29,871 nucleotides of DNA from assembly GCA_033557685.1 (NCBI GenBank), contig JAWQRN010000425.1:1-29871 (forward strand), written 5' to 3'. The notes below the pieces were generated by a model. The model was not told the origin of the DNA. It made no database searches and saw nothing but the letters and a program-made list of their open reading frames with translations. This stretch comes from Sperchopsis tessellata. Its lineage: Eukaryota > Arthropoda > Insecta > Coleoptera > Hydrophilidae. Positions 21,401 through 28,995 of the stretch are shown in pieces. Within the stretch, counting starts at the first letter, position 1; every line of letters begins with the position of its first letter. The position numbers and the translations under genes are program-made.

Positions 21401-24370
21401 CAAATAACTCATTCAATACAATTTATTACATGTGCTTATCATACACATTTTTTGAAAATAAGTGTTTTCGATAACGACTAAGTTAAATATCATATCCTAT
21501 TTAAGCTGATCTCTATTTGGTTTTAGTTGTATTGGTATTTTTGGAATTGAAGTGTATTGTGTGGTGAAATTTTGCAACATGCTATAAAATTTTGTCATCA
21601 ACTGAAAACCCAAAACGCTATGTTCTATTAATTGTCGAATGGTTATAAGCATTTTTTTTTTCAGGTGATTTACCTCAATTGCACATAAGTTACAAACCTC
21701 AGAAAATTAGTCCGAAGTCGCAAGGTCTGGTGAGACAATTACTGCATGAAAAAATTAGGGATGCCTATATTCACCCACAGTTTGTGGCTGATGTTATGAA
21801 ACCTTTGAAAATCGATGACATTATTGATCAAGAGATTCAGAATTTATCTGGTGGTGAGTTGCAAAGAGTAGCCATGGCACTCTGTTTGGGCAAACCTGCT
21901 GATGTATATCTTATTGATGAACCTAGTGCCTACTTGGACTCAGAGCAGCGTCTTGTTGCTGCCAAAGTTATTAAGAGGTAAGGACTTTTTTGTACAACGC
22001 AAGTATAGGTAACACCTGCTTAAGTGTGTTCGGCAAAAGCGAATTTGTTATAACACTGAGGCGTATTTATGTACCTTTGTATTTACTAAATTAAAATACG
22101 CTTGTAGGTTTTGTTATTGTTCATGTTCAAAGAGAACTTTTTCTCTCACGAGACAATTAGTTTTGTTAAATTGGTAGTGGCTGCTAACGACATAAGTTGT
22201 AAATATAACAAAAATTTACCTCGTCATCTACATTGGATGTATTAATAAAAAATATTTAAAAAAATTTATGATAGTGAATAACTTAATATGTAAGTAGTAG
22301 GTTTGCAAGTCTATATATTATAAGTTAGCTCATATACCCATTTTTTTGATAGATTCAATTGAAAATAAGTGTCAAAATTGTCATATAGTAAATGTGTCAA
22401 ACTTATGATGAAAGTCATATAGATTAATTGCTCCACTGCAAATACGAATCAAAACATCAAAGTTAGAATATAAAATTAGCTTATATTTAAACTGGTGGAT
22501 TGTTTTATGACAGTCACTGCGAATGTCACTTTTAGCTTTTTTAACTGAAATTTTGTTTGAATGTGACTTATAAAAATAGTATAGTCCTTATTTTAAAGTG
22601 CAGTTAAGTTGTACATTCAATATACTTTTATAAACATATTTCATTTAATATAATTTATGGTAAAGGTTTATTTTTAAATATAGAGAGGTGTTAATCTAAG
22701 ATAATATCAATTATTTTTATTACTGTTCACTAAAAGTAAATAAAGCTCTAAATTCTGCTCAAAATAAAATTATAACTTTTAGACTAGAGAAATTGTACTG
22801 CATTAATCCCCTACAGACTCTACAAAGAAAACGATTATTGCTTTGCATATATAGATTGTTAAAATCACTGGAACCAAAGTCTGACTATAGAAAAGCATAT
22901 TTATATGTGTATTCTATAGTGATATTCAAACTTCTAAACAGTACCCCTGGTTCATTTTGCACGAAATATGATAAATATGAAATTTTAGTAGTGGTTATTG
23001 GCTATTACCAATATTTACAGTCTGGTTCTTTAGAAGTATAAAAATTTCATGTTAATTCGCAGCAATAGAAGAGGTTTTGTCTTTCTGTACCTCTAAGAGA
23101 ATAACTATCTTGATAATTTTAGATTAAAAATGTTCAATTCATTCGATACGTAATATGTATTATACAATTTTGACACCAGTAAATATGAATAAAAAAAATT
23201 GACATAAATATGCCAGTTGCCAAAATAGTATGTAAATTTATGGCCTATCAAATTTAGTTAAAGATTAGGCACCATACTTCGATAGAGGTCGTGATGTGTG
23301 GCTTCACAGGGAGCATCAGAAAAGTTTTAATTTACTATCTACACCGAATATGCTGAAAAACATAATAATACATGCAGTGAGTAATTACTGTAATTTAAAA
23401 AAAGATTGAATAAAATGCGTTCACTTAAAGTCCTGCACAGACTTGTTGGAGAAGTCGCTTTTAAATATATTGGTGATATATAAGATAAGATCATTTTGCT
23501 ATGCACCAGTAAGGTAGGTTGTACTAAGACCACACTAAAGAAGAAGACTTTTCTTCATACTAAATATCCGCGAGAATAGTTTTGGATAGTCATAAAAATC
23601 AATGTAACAAAAATGTAAGAGGGTCCCACATTTGAGACCTAATATTTCAAGTGCATTCTCTGAAAAGAAAGATACAAATTGATACAACTATCTTAAATGT
23701 AATCCAAAATAACACACTATTGTAATCACATATCACAAGCCTTTGATAAATCTATGTAGTCAACTTCCATTTTACCTCTTACATTCAAAACAGTATGAAT
23801 AACGCTTTCTTACTACGGAGCCACCATGGCTTTATGAGCCATGCTGGTAAAGAGAAATAAAATGTTATAACTTATGAGCCATGCTGGTAAAGAGAAATAA
23901 AATGTTATAACAAAGGAGCAGTTTGATAGATACATATCTCCAAAAATGTTGAAAAATTGTATTGATGGAACAAAATCAGTGTCCATTAAAAAACTGGGTT
24001 TCGAGACACTCATGGCTTTTGCAACTAATTAGAAGATACGATATTTTTAGTTTTACATTGATTTATTTTTTCATTTCTTTTTTTCAGATTTATCTTACAT
24101 GCAAAGAAAACTGGATTTGTGGTAGAGCACGATTTTATAATGGCAACTTACTTGGCTGACCGTGTAATTGTGTTTGAAGGAAAACCATCTGTCAATACAG
24201 TCGCTCACACTCCACAGACTTTGTTGGCTGGAATGAATCGATTCTTGGAACTCCTTGGAATTACCTTTAGACGAGATCCTAACAATTTCAGACCTAGGAT
24301 CAACAAACAGGAATCTGTTAAGGACGTAGAACAAAAAAGAGCCGGTCAATATTTCTTCTTGGAAGAATAA
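9349..24370 (+). CDS. ABCE1: ATP-binding cassette protein E1, ribosome-recycling factor (Pixie/Rli1)
   Basis: Eight coding exons: 9349-9561, 15805-16020, 16104-16311, 16367-16553, 20711-20832, 20892-21176, 21665-21977 and 24088-24370 (stop TAA). Every junction is GT/AG and the phases match, giving 608 residues, close to the 599-611 usual for animals. Residues 1-80 hold the two-cluster iron-sulfur domain (KCKPKRCRQECKKSC, then CIGCGICVKKCP across the first junction). NBD1 has Walker A GTNGIGKST (118-126), signature LSGGELQRFA (225-234) and Walker B FMFDEPSSYLD with D249/E250, plus a VVEHD switch. NBD2 has Walker A GENGTGKTT (387-395), LSGGELQRVA (471-480) and YLIDEPSAYLD with D495/E496, plus VVEHD. 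All catalytic residues are present, so the gene looks functional. The protein splits post-termination ribosomes in the cytosol. The start follows acceptor ttttag at 9344 and gives the insect-type N-terminus MSRRKATEETDKL. Intron 1 (6.2 kb) encloses a kinesin gene. Confidence 0.97.
9562..10526 (+). other. first part of ABCE1 intron 1, before the nested kinesin
   Basis: AT-rich, without recognisable exons or transposon motifs. The donor is gtaaat at 9562. The last 100 bases upstream of the kinesin start are A/T-rich with no obvious TATA box or splice acceptor that would add a 5' exon. Confidence 0.5.
10527..12383 (+). CDS. KIF3A-like kinesin-2 motor, single exon, nested in ABCE1 intron 1
   Basis: One uninterrupted frame of 618 codons with ATG at 10527; an upstream in-frame TTG at 10515 is not a plausible eukaryotic start. 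The motor domain spans about residues 10-340: P-loop GQTGTGKT (96-103), switch I NDVSSRSH (210-217), switch II DLAGSE (243-248), and the block [20 protein letters not shown] (287-306). Residues about 345-545 are Lys/Glu-rich heptad coiled coil including [16 protein letters not shown]. Then comes a segment [20 protein letters not shown] and AHTGNN, which matches the KIF3A tail ('NFIP..Y..MIE..VHWNEDI...YTGNN') better than KIF3B. KIF3A normally pairs with a KIF3B-type partner and KAP to drive anterograde ciliary and axonal transport. The frame is intact and all nucleotide-binding motifs are present. It has no introns although KIF3A genes normally have many, so it is probably a retrocopy or an intron-lost gene. 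The gene stops about 80 residues short of usual KIF3A length. Divergence in the loop after switch II ([20 protein letters not shown]) suggests a specialised paralog. Confidence 0.9.
   Translation: [618 protein letters not shown]
12891..12946. repeat. exact tandem duplication, 28-bp unit x2
   Basis: The unit begins atagcattcatattttggac and ends agtttact. Copies lie at 12891-12918 and 12919-12946 with no mismatch, followed by the first four bases of a third copy. It is in ABCE1 intron 1, downstream of the kinesin. Confidence 0.95.
13975..14036. mobile_element. one end of a pogo/Tigger-like element
   Basis: The sequence runs from ccgttaaattcgaagttcgt, through taaattgaggtctgaaaaat, to tgcgggtttactgta. 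The form 'ttcgtta..attgagg...gggtttactgta' is like the reverse complement of pogo-family ends that begin CAGTAAACCC. No matching opposite end was identified, so this may be a solo relic. Confidence 0.35.
14360..15135 (-). mobile_element. broken mariner/IS630-type transposase
   Basis: Reading down the minus strand from about 15126, an N-terminal helix-turn-helix segment, YYTSEEKVLFIQWHYSGHSL and LFAGLYADCTIPS, is followed (after damage) by the first catalytic block NVLLSDECTFSIHG near 14740-14790. Next come YWSTQNV, FPFFFIEGTLTDERSLQMLQ (about 14590), then IGRGGTI, a stop, WPARSPDLAPNDFFLW ending at 14409 and CLKRSITIHVKECKT. These are the ordered landmarks of DD(D/E) mariner-like transposases of the kind common in insects. 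The block with the second catalytic aspartate (usually QQDGAPPH) is missing, and several frameshifts and stops are present, so it is inactive. The hypothetical frames at 14426-14692 (+) and 14512-14778 (-) are parts or shadows of it. It lies in ABCE1 intron 1, in the opposite orientation to the gene. Confidence 0.82.
15136..15804 (+). other. end of ABCE1 intron 1
   Basis: No coding potential beyond frames that are artefacts of the (TA)n tract. Acceptor tttttag ends at 15804. Confidence 0.5.
15402..15446. repeat. (TA)n microsatellite
   Basis: An uninterrupted TA dinucleotide run of about 45 bases, with a shorter one (tatatatatatata) at about 15359-15372. The 65- and 89-codon frames crossing it (rich in alternating Tyr-Ile) are products of the repeat, not genes. 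Confidence 0.95.
16554..18226 (+). other. first part of ABCE1 intron 4
   Basis: Very AT-rich with no coding signal. It includes the diverged direct repeat at 16911-17355, described separately. Confidence 0.5.
16911..17355 (+). repeat. diverged direct repeat, two copies about 291 bp apart
   Basis: Both copies contain gttttatgttccgattatgc followed by agtcatg, at 16925-16951 and 17216-17242. Similarity continues downstream for roughly 130 bases: aatagcagt, attg-ctaca, aatcaatg and the stretch tattgtaaaat...aataaaataa.acaga. No protein likeness. It could be two copies of an old non-coding element or a segmental duplication. Confidence 0.8.
18227..18521. mobile_element. inverted-repeat element with 34-bp tandem core, copy B
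   Basis: The cleanest copy. Left end ttcaggttttccggaagat (about 18260-18278) is matched by the inverted right end atctccgggaaaacctgaa (18499-18517). The core from 18310 contains four consecutive units with an exact 34-bp period: 18310-18343, 18344-18377, 18378-18411, and a partial one from 18412. Units begin ctagcacttttaagagctac or close variants. Outside the inverted repeats, the left flank acatagacttccacggccac also occurs at copy A, so it is part of the element. It contains no ORF. Confidence 0.78.
18916..19146. mobile_element. inverted-repeat element with 34-bp tandem core, copy C (short)
   Basis: Left end cttcaggctttccgggagat matches the inverted right end ggttatcttccagaaaatg (about 19121-19139). 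Next inward, gtttcatccacgattgcaag is mirrored by gcaacggtggacgaaacatc. The core is reduced to about two units, ending in tagcacttttaagagctaca. It lies about 400 bp after copy B in ABCE1 intron 4. Confidence 0.72.
19500..19923 (-). mobile_element. LINE ORF2 C-terminal remnant (jockey/CR1-like)
   Basis: The minus-strand frame at 19923-19711 reads HVNFESTIRHGMFWSG then DTIFELQKRVIRSIFKLKNK, matching the 'SYGIxFWGxS...LQKRAIRxI' block that follows the RT in jockey-type proteins. A second frame, 19695-19504, reads NFVYDTRLLNIHFSI then VSIRIYNKLHNIIKIIVKCL, matching the terminal 'YNTRxxxxLxxP...GxKLYNxLPxxIK' block. One frameshift separates them. It is decayed and lies in ABCE1 intron 4. The 132-codon minus frame at 19124-19522 next to it is not recognised. 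Confidence 0.72.
19924..20710 (+). other. end of ABCE1 intron 4
   Basis: Mostly AT-rich. A 52-codon ATG-initiated frame at 20263-20421 has a less biased composition than its surroundings (contains YVPPRYADQLDVRSVNAKG). It is discussed as a finding, not called as a gene. The acceptor ttttag ends at 20710. Confidence 0.45.
21177..21664 (+). other. ABCE1 intron 6
   Basis: A 488-bp intron with donor gtaatt and acceptor tttttttcag. Nothing recognisable inside. Confidence 0.7.
21978..24087 (+). other. ABCE1 intron 7
   Basis: A 2.1-kb intron between gtaagg and tttttttcag. It holds several short frames (e.g. 22793-23041 plus, 23339-23533 minus) without likeness to any family I know. It also holds the 40-bp tandem duplication at 23832-23911. 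Confidence 0.6.
23832..23911. repeat. exact tandem duplication, 40-bp unit x2
   Basis: The unit starts ttatgagccatgctggtaaa and ends aaaatgttataac. Copies at 23832-23871 and 23872-23911 are identical. It lies in ABCE1 intron 7, about 180 bp before the last exon. Confidence 0.95.
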
Positions 24371-25489
24371 TTTATTTTATGATTTATTTTGTTATCAGAA
24401 ATTTTATAAACCTTGATATGAGTATTTTTTGTCAGCAAAATTAATTCTAAGCCTATTTTTTTAAGTAATATTTTTCCACCTAAAGCATTATCCAATGCTG
24501 TGCTGTATAATTTTAATGTAATTACTGGTTTAGTTATGTACGTGGGTGGTGTTTATAATACAATTTTTAAAATGCTTTTATTTGTTTTTTTTTACTAATG
24601 CCTTTATTTTCCAATGACGAAGAATAATTAACATTGGCGTTCCTAACAATAATTGATTTAATTTCATTTCATTTACAACTAACCTTTGAAGCTCTAACAC
24701 TTAAAATATTTTTTGACTTTTATAATCAGATTTTCATTCGTTCTGTTTATTAATGGTATATCATTGAATTTGGCCTTCAAAATTATGTTTATACAGTATC
24801 AATAATAGAAGAGCAGCATTTTCAATCTCTTGGATATGGTGCCGTTAGACCTGATATCATTGTCAATCAGTTTAAAAACATCTCTCATTGGCTAGTTTAG
24901 ATGAGAGAACCCAGTCTGAAGCAACACTTGAAAGGTTGAACATCACATCAAGCTGTATGTTTTTACAAAAAGTACATCTTAAGATCTGATCTTCACTTGA
25001 TGTGTTTGAGATGATGTTTTTACATGGTGCAACGCGTTAAATGAATTTTTGATTTAAGCTAAGCTTAAGCTTCAATGTGCGCTTTAAAATGTTACGATAT
25101 ACATAACTTACAGATAATCAATTTTTGCATTCATCTCTTCGTAACTCTGTCCTAACATGTATTCGTTTTTAAAATCAATGGCGTGCATACAATGGTTAAA
25201 AAACTACAATATTTTGAAATAATTACCCATGCTGCTGAAATACTTTAAAAGATGGAGTATTGATTTGGTTTACAAAATACAGTTTAAAGGAAGACGTGGC
25301 AACTAAATGAAAGTTTCACTCAAGAAATATTCGTTAGATTTGAAGTTAAAAAACCATTAATTTTCATTTTACTGAAAGTCCATACTTGTATTTTCACTGA
25401 AAATGATTTATTGAGATTTGTCATGCAACATATCTAAAACCAGCTGAATAGAACAGAAGATCACTAATAATACTACTCTGAATTCAAAA
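24371..25489. other. interval after ABCE1 without recognisable genes
   Basis: This contains the ABCE1 3' UTR. I did not find a canonical AATAAA close to the stop codon. No protein-coding likeness was seen up to the LINE at about 25490. Confidence 0.5.
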
Positions 25490-26700
25490 AAGATAGTAAT
25501 TGAAACAAAAGGGCGATCGGAAAGCTACAGAAATAGCGGAAGTAAATAAGTCTATAAGGAAAAACCTAAGAGCCAATATTAGAAACTATAACAACAAAAA
25601 TATCAAAGATACATTACAAGAGAAGAAAAGCCTAAAACCATTATGGAGATTTATGACAGCAGGAAAATACAAAATAAATATTATACATCACTATACAAAA
25701 GCGTGTTAAAGCACAGAACATGGAAAAGACGAAGCTGATAGTTACAGTGCAGAACATTGAGATGGAGAAAATACCAGACATTACAACCGAGGAAATTGCA
25801 GGATCACTGAGGAAAATGGACAAGCGACAGTAGAAGAAAATGTCGCATCAGAAATGATCAAAAATGGTGGATTACCAATACTTAAACTCCTTGAAAACCT
25901 GCAGAACAAGTGCCTACAAGAAAACACTACCGCAGTAGACCAACGCCCTAGTATACTGGTACACAAAAAAGGAAACAAATGTAAACTAAGTAATTAGATA
26001 CACAAACCTAATTGAGAATATCTACAGCAATGCAACATTTCAAATCCTCTTACAGGAGAAGACCGATTAAATACCCATCAAAAGAGGAGTCGTACAGGGA
26101 GACGCCATCTCGTCATAGCTCTACGCTCTTGCCCCTGAAACTTTGTTTAATGAGATCAACTGGAACCACAAAGGAATTGAAATCAATGGAGAAAACCTAA
26201 ACCACCTCTGATTTGCGGATGATATCATGCTTATCACGAATAGATAAATAAAATTGCAAGAAATGCTGACGAATAACAATTTAGAAAACACTGTTATAGA
26301 AAACCAGCTAATTATTCAAAGAAAGTCTAACATCAAACCTAAATAGAATAGCGTTGGGTTGCACAGCATTTGGCAAACTGCAGGATATTTTAAGATCCGA
26401 TTTGCCCAATACATTAAAAGCTTGCATGTTCGATCAGCACGTCCTCCCTGACATATGGGACAGATTCATGGGCTTTAAACTACAACATCTATAAGCTACA
26501 AGTCACTATGCGCTACAGAGTGATATGCTGGATATCTCACTCTGATACCATAAAACATGAATGGATTTGACACAAATAAAAAATTGCTGATATAAGAAGA
26601 ATAGTGTATAAAGTAATACAAATAAACTCAGTTTTCCCAAAAACTGCATGGCGTTAAGACACAGTTATGAGATTCATCTATCTGGGAGCCAAAATATCTA
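25490..26700 (+). mobile_element. degraded LINE with linker and RT region
   Basis: The frame at 25500-25709 reads EVNKSIRKNLRANIRNYNNK then IKDTLQEKKSLKPLWRFM, like the 'LNKxIRKKIREDIRxYN...I..TIEKNKSLKK' linker between endonuclease and RT. After it come ITTEEIAGSLRKMD (about 25785), SEMIKNGGLPILKLLENLQN (about 25850), TKKETN, GVVQGDAISS (about 26087), INGENLNHL and, after a stop, FADDIMLITN (26215-26244). Near 26440 HVLPDIWDRFMGFKL recalls the 'VLPVMTYGAETW' block. Order and orientation are those of an RTE/jockey-type ORF2 with a large internal deletion before GVVQGD. Stops and frameshifts make it inactive. Confidence 0.8.
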
Positions 26701-26989
26701 GCAGTCGATGAGGTGAGGAAACATCTGGCTATCTTAGAGATATCATAGAGGAAATAATAACTGCAGAATGTAAAAATCAGAGAAAAAAGGTATGGCCAAC
26801 AAATATAAATTCATAGCAGGGAAAATCAGAAACTCTTTCTTGGAGTCTTCGGAAATAACAAACAGTGGCATTTTTAACACTTTAAAATTTACCAGAAATA
26901 ACAAGTCAAAGGGAAACTTAGTAATGAAAAGTGGAAAAAATAATTCATGGAAGTATATACTTGGACGACTCTAATAGTGACGACCGTGA
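26701..26989. other. junction between two LINE remnants
   Basis: This holds a 60-codon plus frame (26792-26974) with no recognised likeness. It is probably the tail of the preceding LINE or the damaged start of the next. Confidence 0.35.
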
Positions 26990-27775
26990 GGGACAGGAGT
27001 GGAATGAACAAGTAGAAAGTGGTGAGTAAGGGGAGATAATCAGGAAAGAGCGTAACGTTAATCAAGGTGGGGAAAGCTGCCGGTCATAATTGAATTACTC
27101 CAAAAGCGATAAAATAACTTCAAAAAGGGAGATAAGATAAGCTGAAGGACCACAGATTTATATCACTTCTTGGTGTTCCAGGAAAGATTTGTATGTAATT
27201 GATAAAGTGTTGGAGTATAAGTATCTGTGTAACATATTCCTAGAATAAGCATTAGATAGAATTTGAAGGGAAGATGAGTGAAGCATTCTCAGGAGTTGAA
27301 GAAGAGTTATTATTTGGATGATGTTCGACCTTTTAGGGAATATGAATTAATTGAGCTAGGAACTAACTGTAACTGTAAGGGAGCAAATGAGTTATCATTT
27401 GGTCAGATAAAATTAAGGTCATCATAAATAATAGTTTACAAAATGTTGTAGATCTATGTCAGGATTAAAAAGGCAAAGTTCTTGATTGAAGGAAAGTAAA
27501 CTATGATGTGTTTATATGATGTATCTTTAATTACCATAGAGAGGCAAATGAGAAAAATAGAAGAGCTGTTGAAATTTTACCTAAGAAAAGTAGAATGGAT
27601 AACAGGACTTGACAAATAAAGAAATATGGACTCTTCGTATATTCGGGTTATAAATAATACCCAAGAGAACATTAAAGAACGACAGCTTAGATGCCAAGGA
27701 GCCTATGGAAAGAAGTCTTGGAAGGAGGATGAGATGAAGGCCAGTAATGGCATGGTATTTTCATCCTTGAAGTAA
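26990..27775 (+). mobile_element. second degraded LINE, VPGK-type RT
   Basis: With stops, the reading gives KVGKAAGHN, ITPKAIK (27064-27115), then LKDHRFISLLGVPGKICM (about 27140-27195), the start of the RT fingers domain. Near 27675, ERQLRCQGAYGKKSWKEDE matches the 'RQLRWFGHVMRM' C-terminal block. The VPGK signature is shared with the plus-strand LINE at 5595-6898, so the two may be one family. The RT core between these blocks is mostly unreadable or deleted. Confidence 0.68.
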
Positions 27776-28965
27776 AATTATTACTAGTAGGAAAAGTTAT
27801 AAACAAGCGAAAAACTGCATTATGATTCCTTGATTAATTAAAATGTTGAAAATTCTCTAAAAGTCATTAAAATGAGTGGAAGATAATTAAGCTTCACCTT
27901 TAATCAATAGAATATAAACCGATTATATAGATACGTGTAAAAACAGAAACCGCCAGGTTATATTATAAGTTTAAAACTGTTCGTTAAATAGTTTATCATT
28001 CACAATTTGATTTTAATGATAGATGAAATTATATGGCATATACTGACATCACGAAACAATCGCTATTTTAATTTGAATTGACTGACCTCGAAAGTCGTAA
28101 ATTCTAGTTCTCGTTTCCTCCAGAGGCGTCACATATTGTGCTATCTTCACGTTCTGTACTTGGAAGTTTCGGTATTCGGCATTTCACTTTGAATCAGTGT
28201 ATTTTTCGAGGTGGGTGTGGCAATATCACCTAATTTGTCGTTCTTATCTTATTTACGTATACTTTCAAAGTACCGGTAAGTCTTACAATGCAAATATAAA
28301 TAACCACTTTGCACATAACCCCCATTCTTTACACCCTAACTTTTACATCATTTAATAATCAACTTTGAGAATTAATTATAAACCTAATTAAAAAAGGAGA
28401 TAGAAAACTTGTCGTGAGTTTGTACTAACTTATGTTGAGGTTTTGTGTGGTATGTAATTACCCTTGCCTTTAAGATGTTGCAAGCTTTCTTTTGAAATAT
28501 TGATTTTTTCTAACTTACTATTAAGACTTTTATGGAAGCCGGAAAAACTACATTTGTTTAGAATTTGTTTTGCCACCGGAGCTATTGTACAACTTTCTTT
28601 TTGAAGTTCAAATAAAAAACTTTAAAAATAGCTGGGAAATTCATCACGTTTAAAAATAGAGAAGCATTTGAAATTGGAGAGGTAATTTTCGGAAGTCATT
28701 TTTTGAATCCTTAGAACATGATTCCTTGATTAGTAACTTATGATAAATAAATCTTGGAAAAAGCCGGCTAATGAATGACGAAATATCGTTTATAGCGATG
28801 ATGTCATTTGTTACCTACCTCCAAGTTGTAAGACAGTGAAGGAAGTATATAGCATTGCAACACTTAAAGGCAGTTAGTTGAGATTCAATATCTACCTGTG
28901 CACCTGTTATTATTGTTAGCAATAATTCAGTTTTCTAATTTTTCTAGTCCTCCATTTAAGCCAAA
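27776..28965. other. interval before the right-hand gene, probable promoter and 5'-UTR
   Basis: About 28080-28275 is richer in C/G and CpG than its surroundings and ends at a good donor, accg|gtaagt (GT at 28275). It may be a noncoding first exon spliced to the acceptor ttttctag ending at 28946. The rest is AT-rich with nothing recognised. Confidence 0.4.
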
Positions 28966-28995
28966 ATGAGTAACCAACAGTATTACCCATTCAAG
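28966..28995 (+). CDS. probable first coding exon of an unidentified gene
   Basis: The ATG at 28966 lies in a good context (gccaaaATGag), 19 bases after a strong acceptor (tctaatttttctag). It is followed by ten codons, MSNQQYYPFK, and a consensus donor AAG|gtaagt at 28996. The exon is in phase 0. Later exons are not visible in the remaining 876 bases, so the first intron probably continues past 29871. Ten residues are too few to name the protein. The call rests on splice signals and start context alone. Confidence 0.5.

Noticed and set aside
22793..23533. Short frames in ABCE1 intron 7 on both strands
   Set aside because: Composition is that of random AT-rich DNA and no splice-site support fits them into ABCE1.
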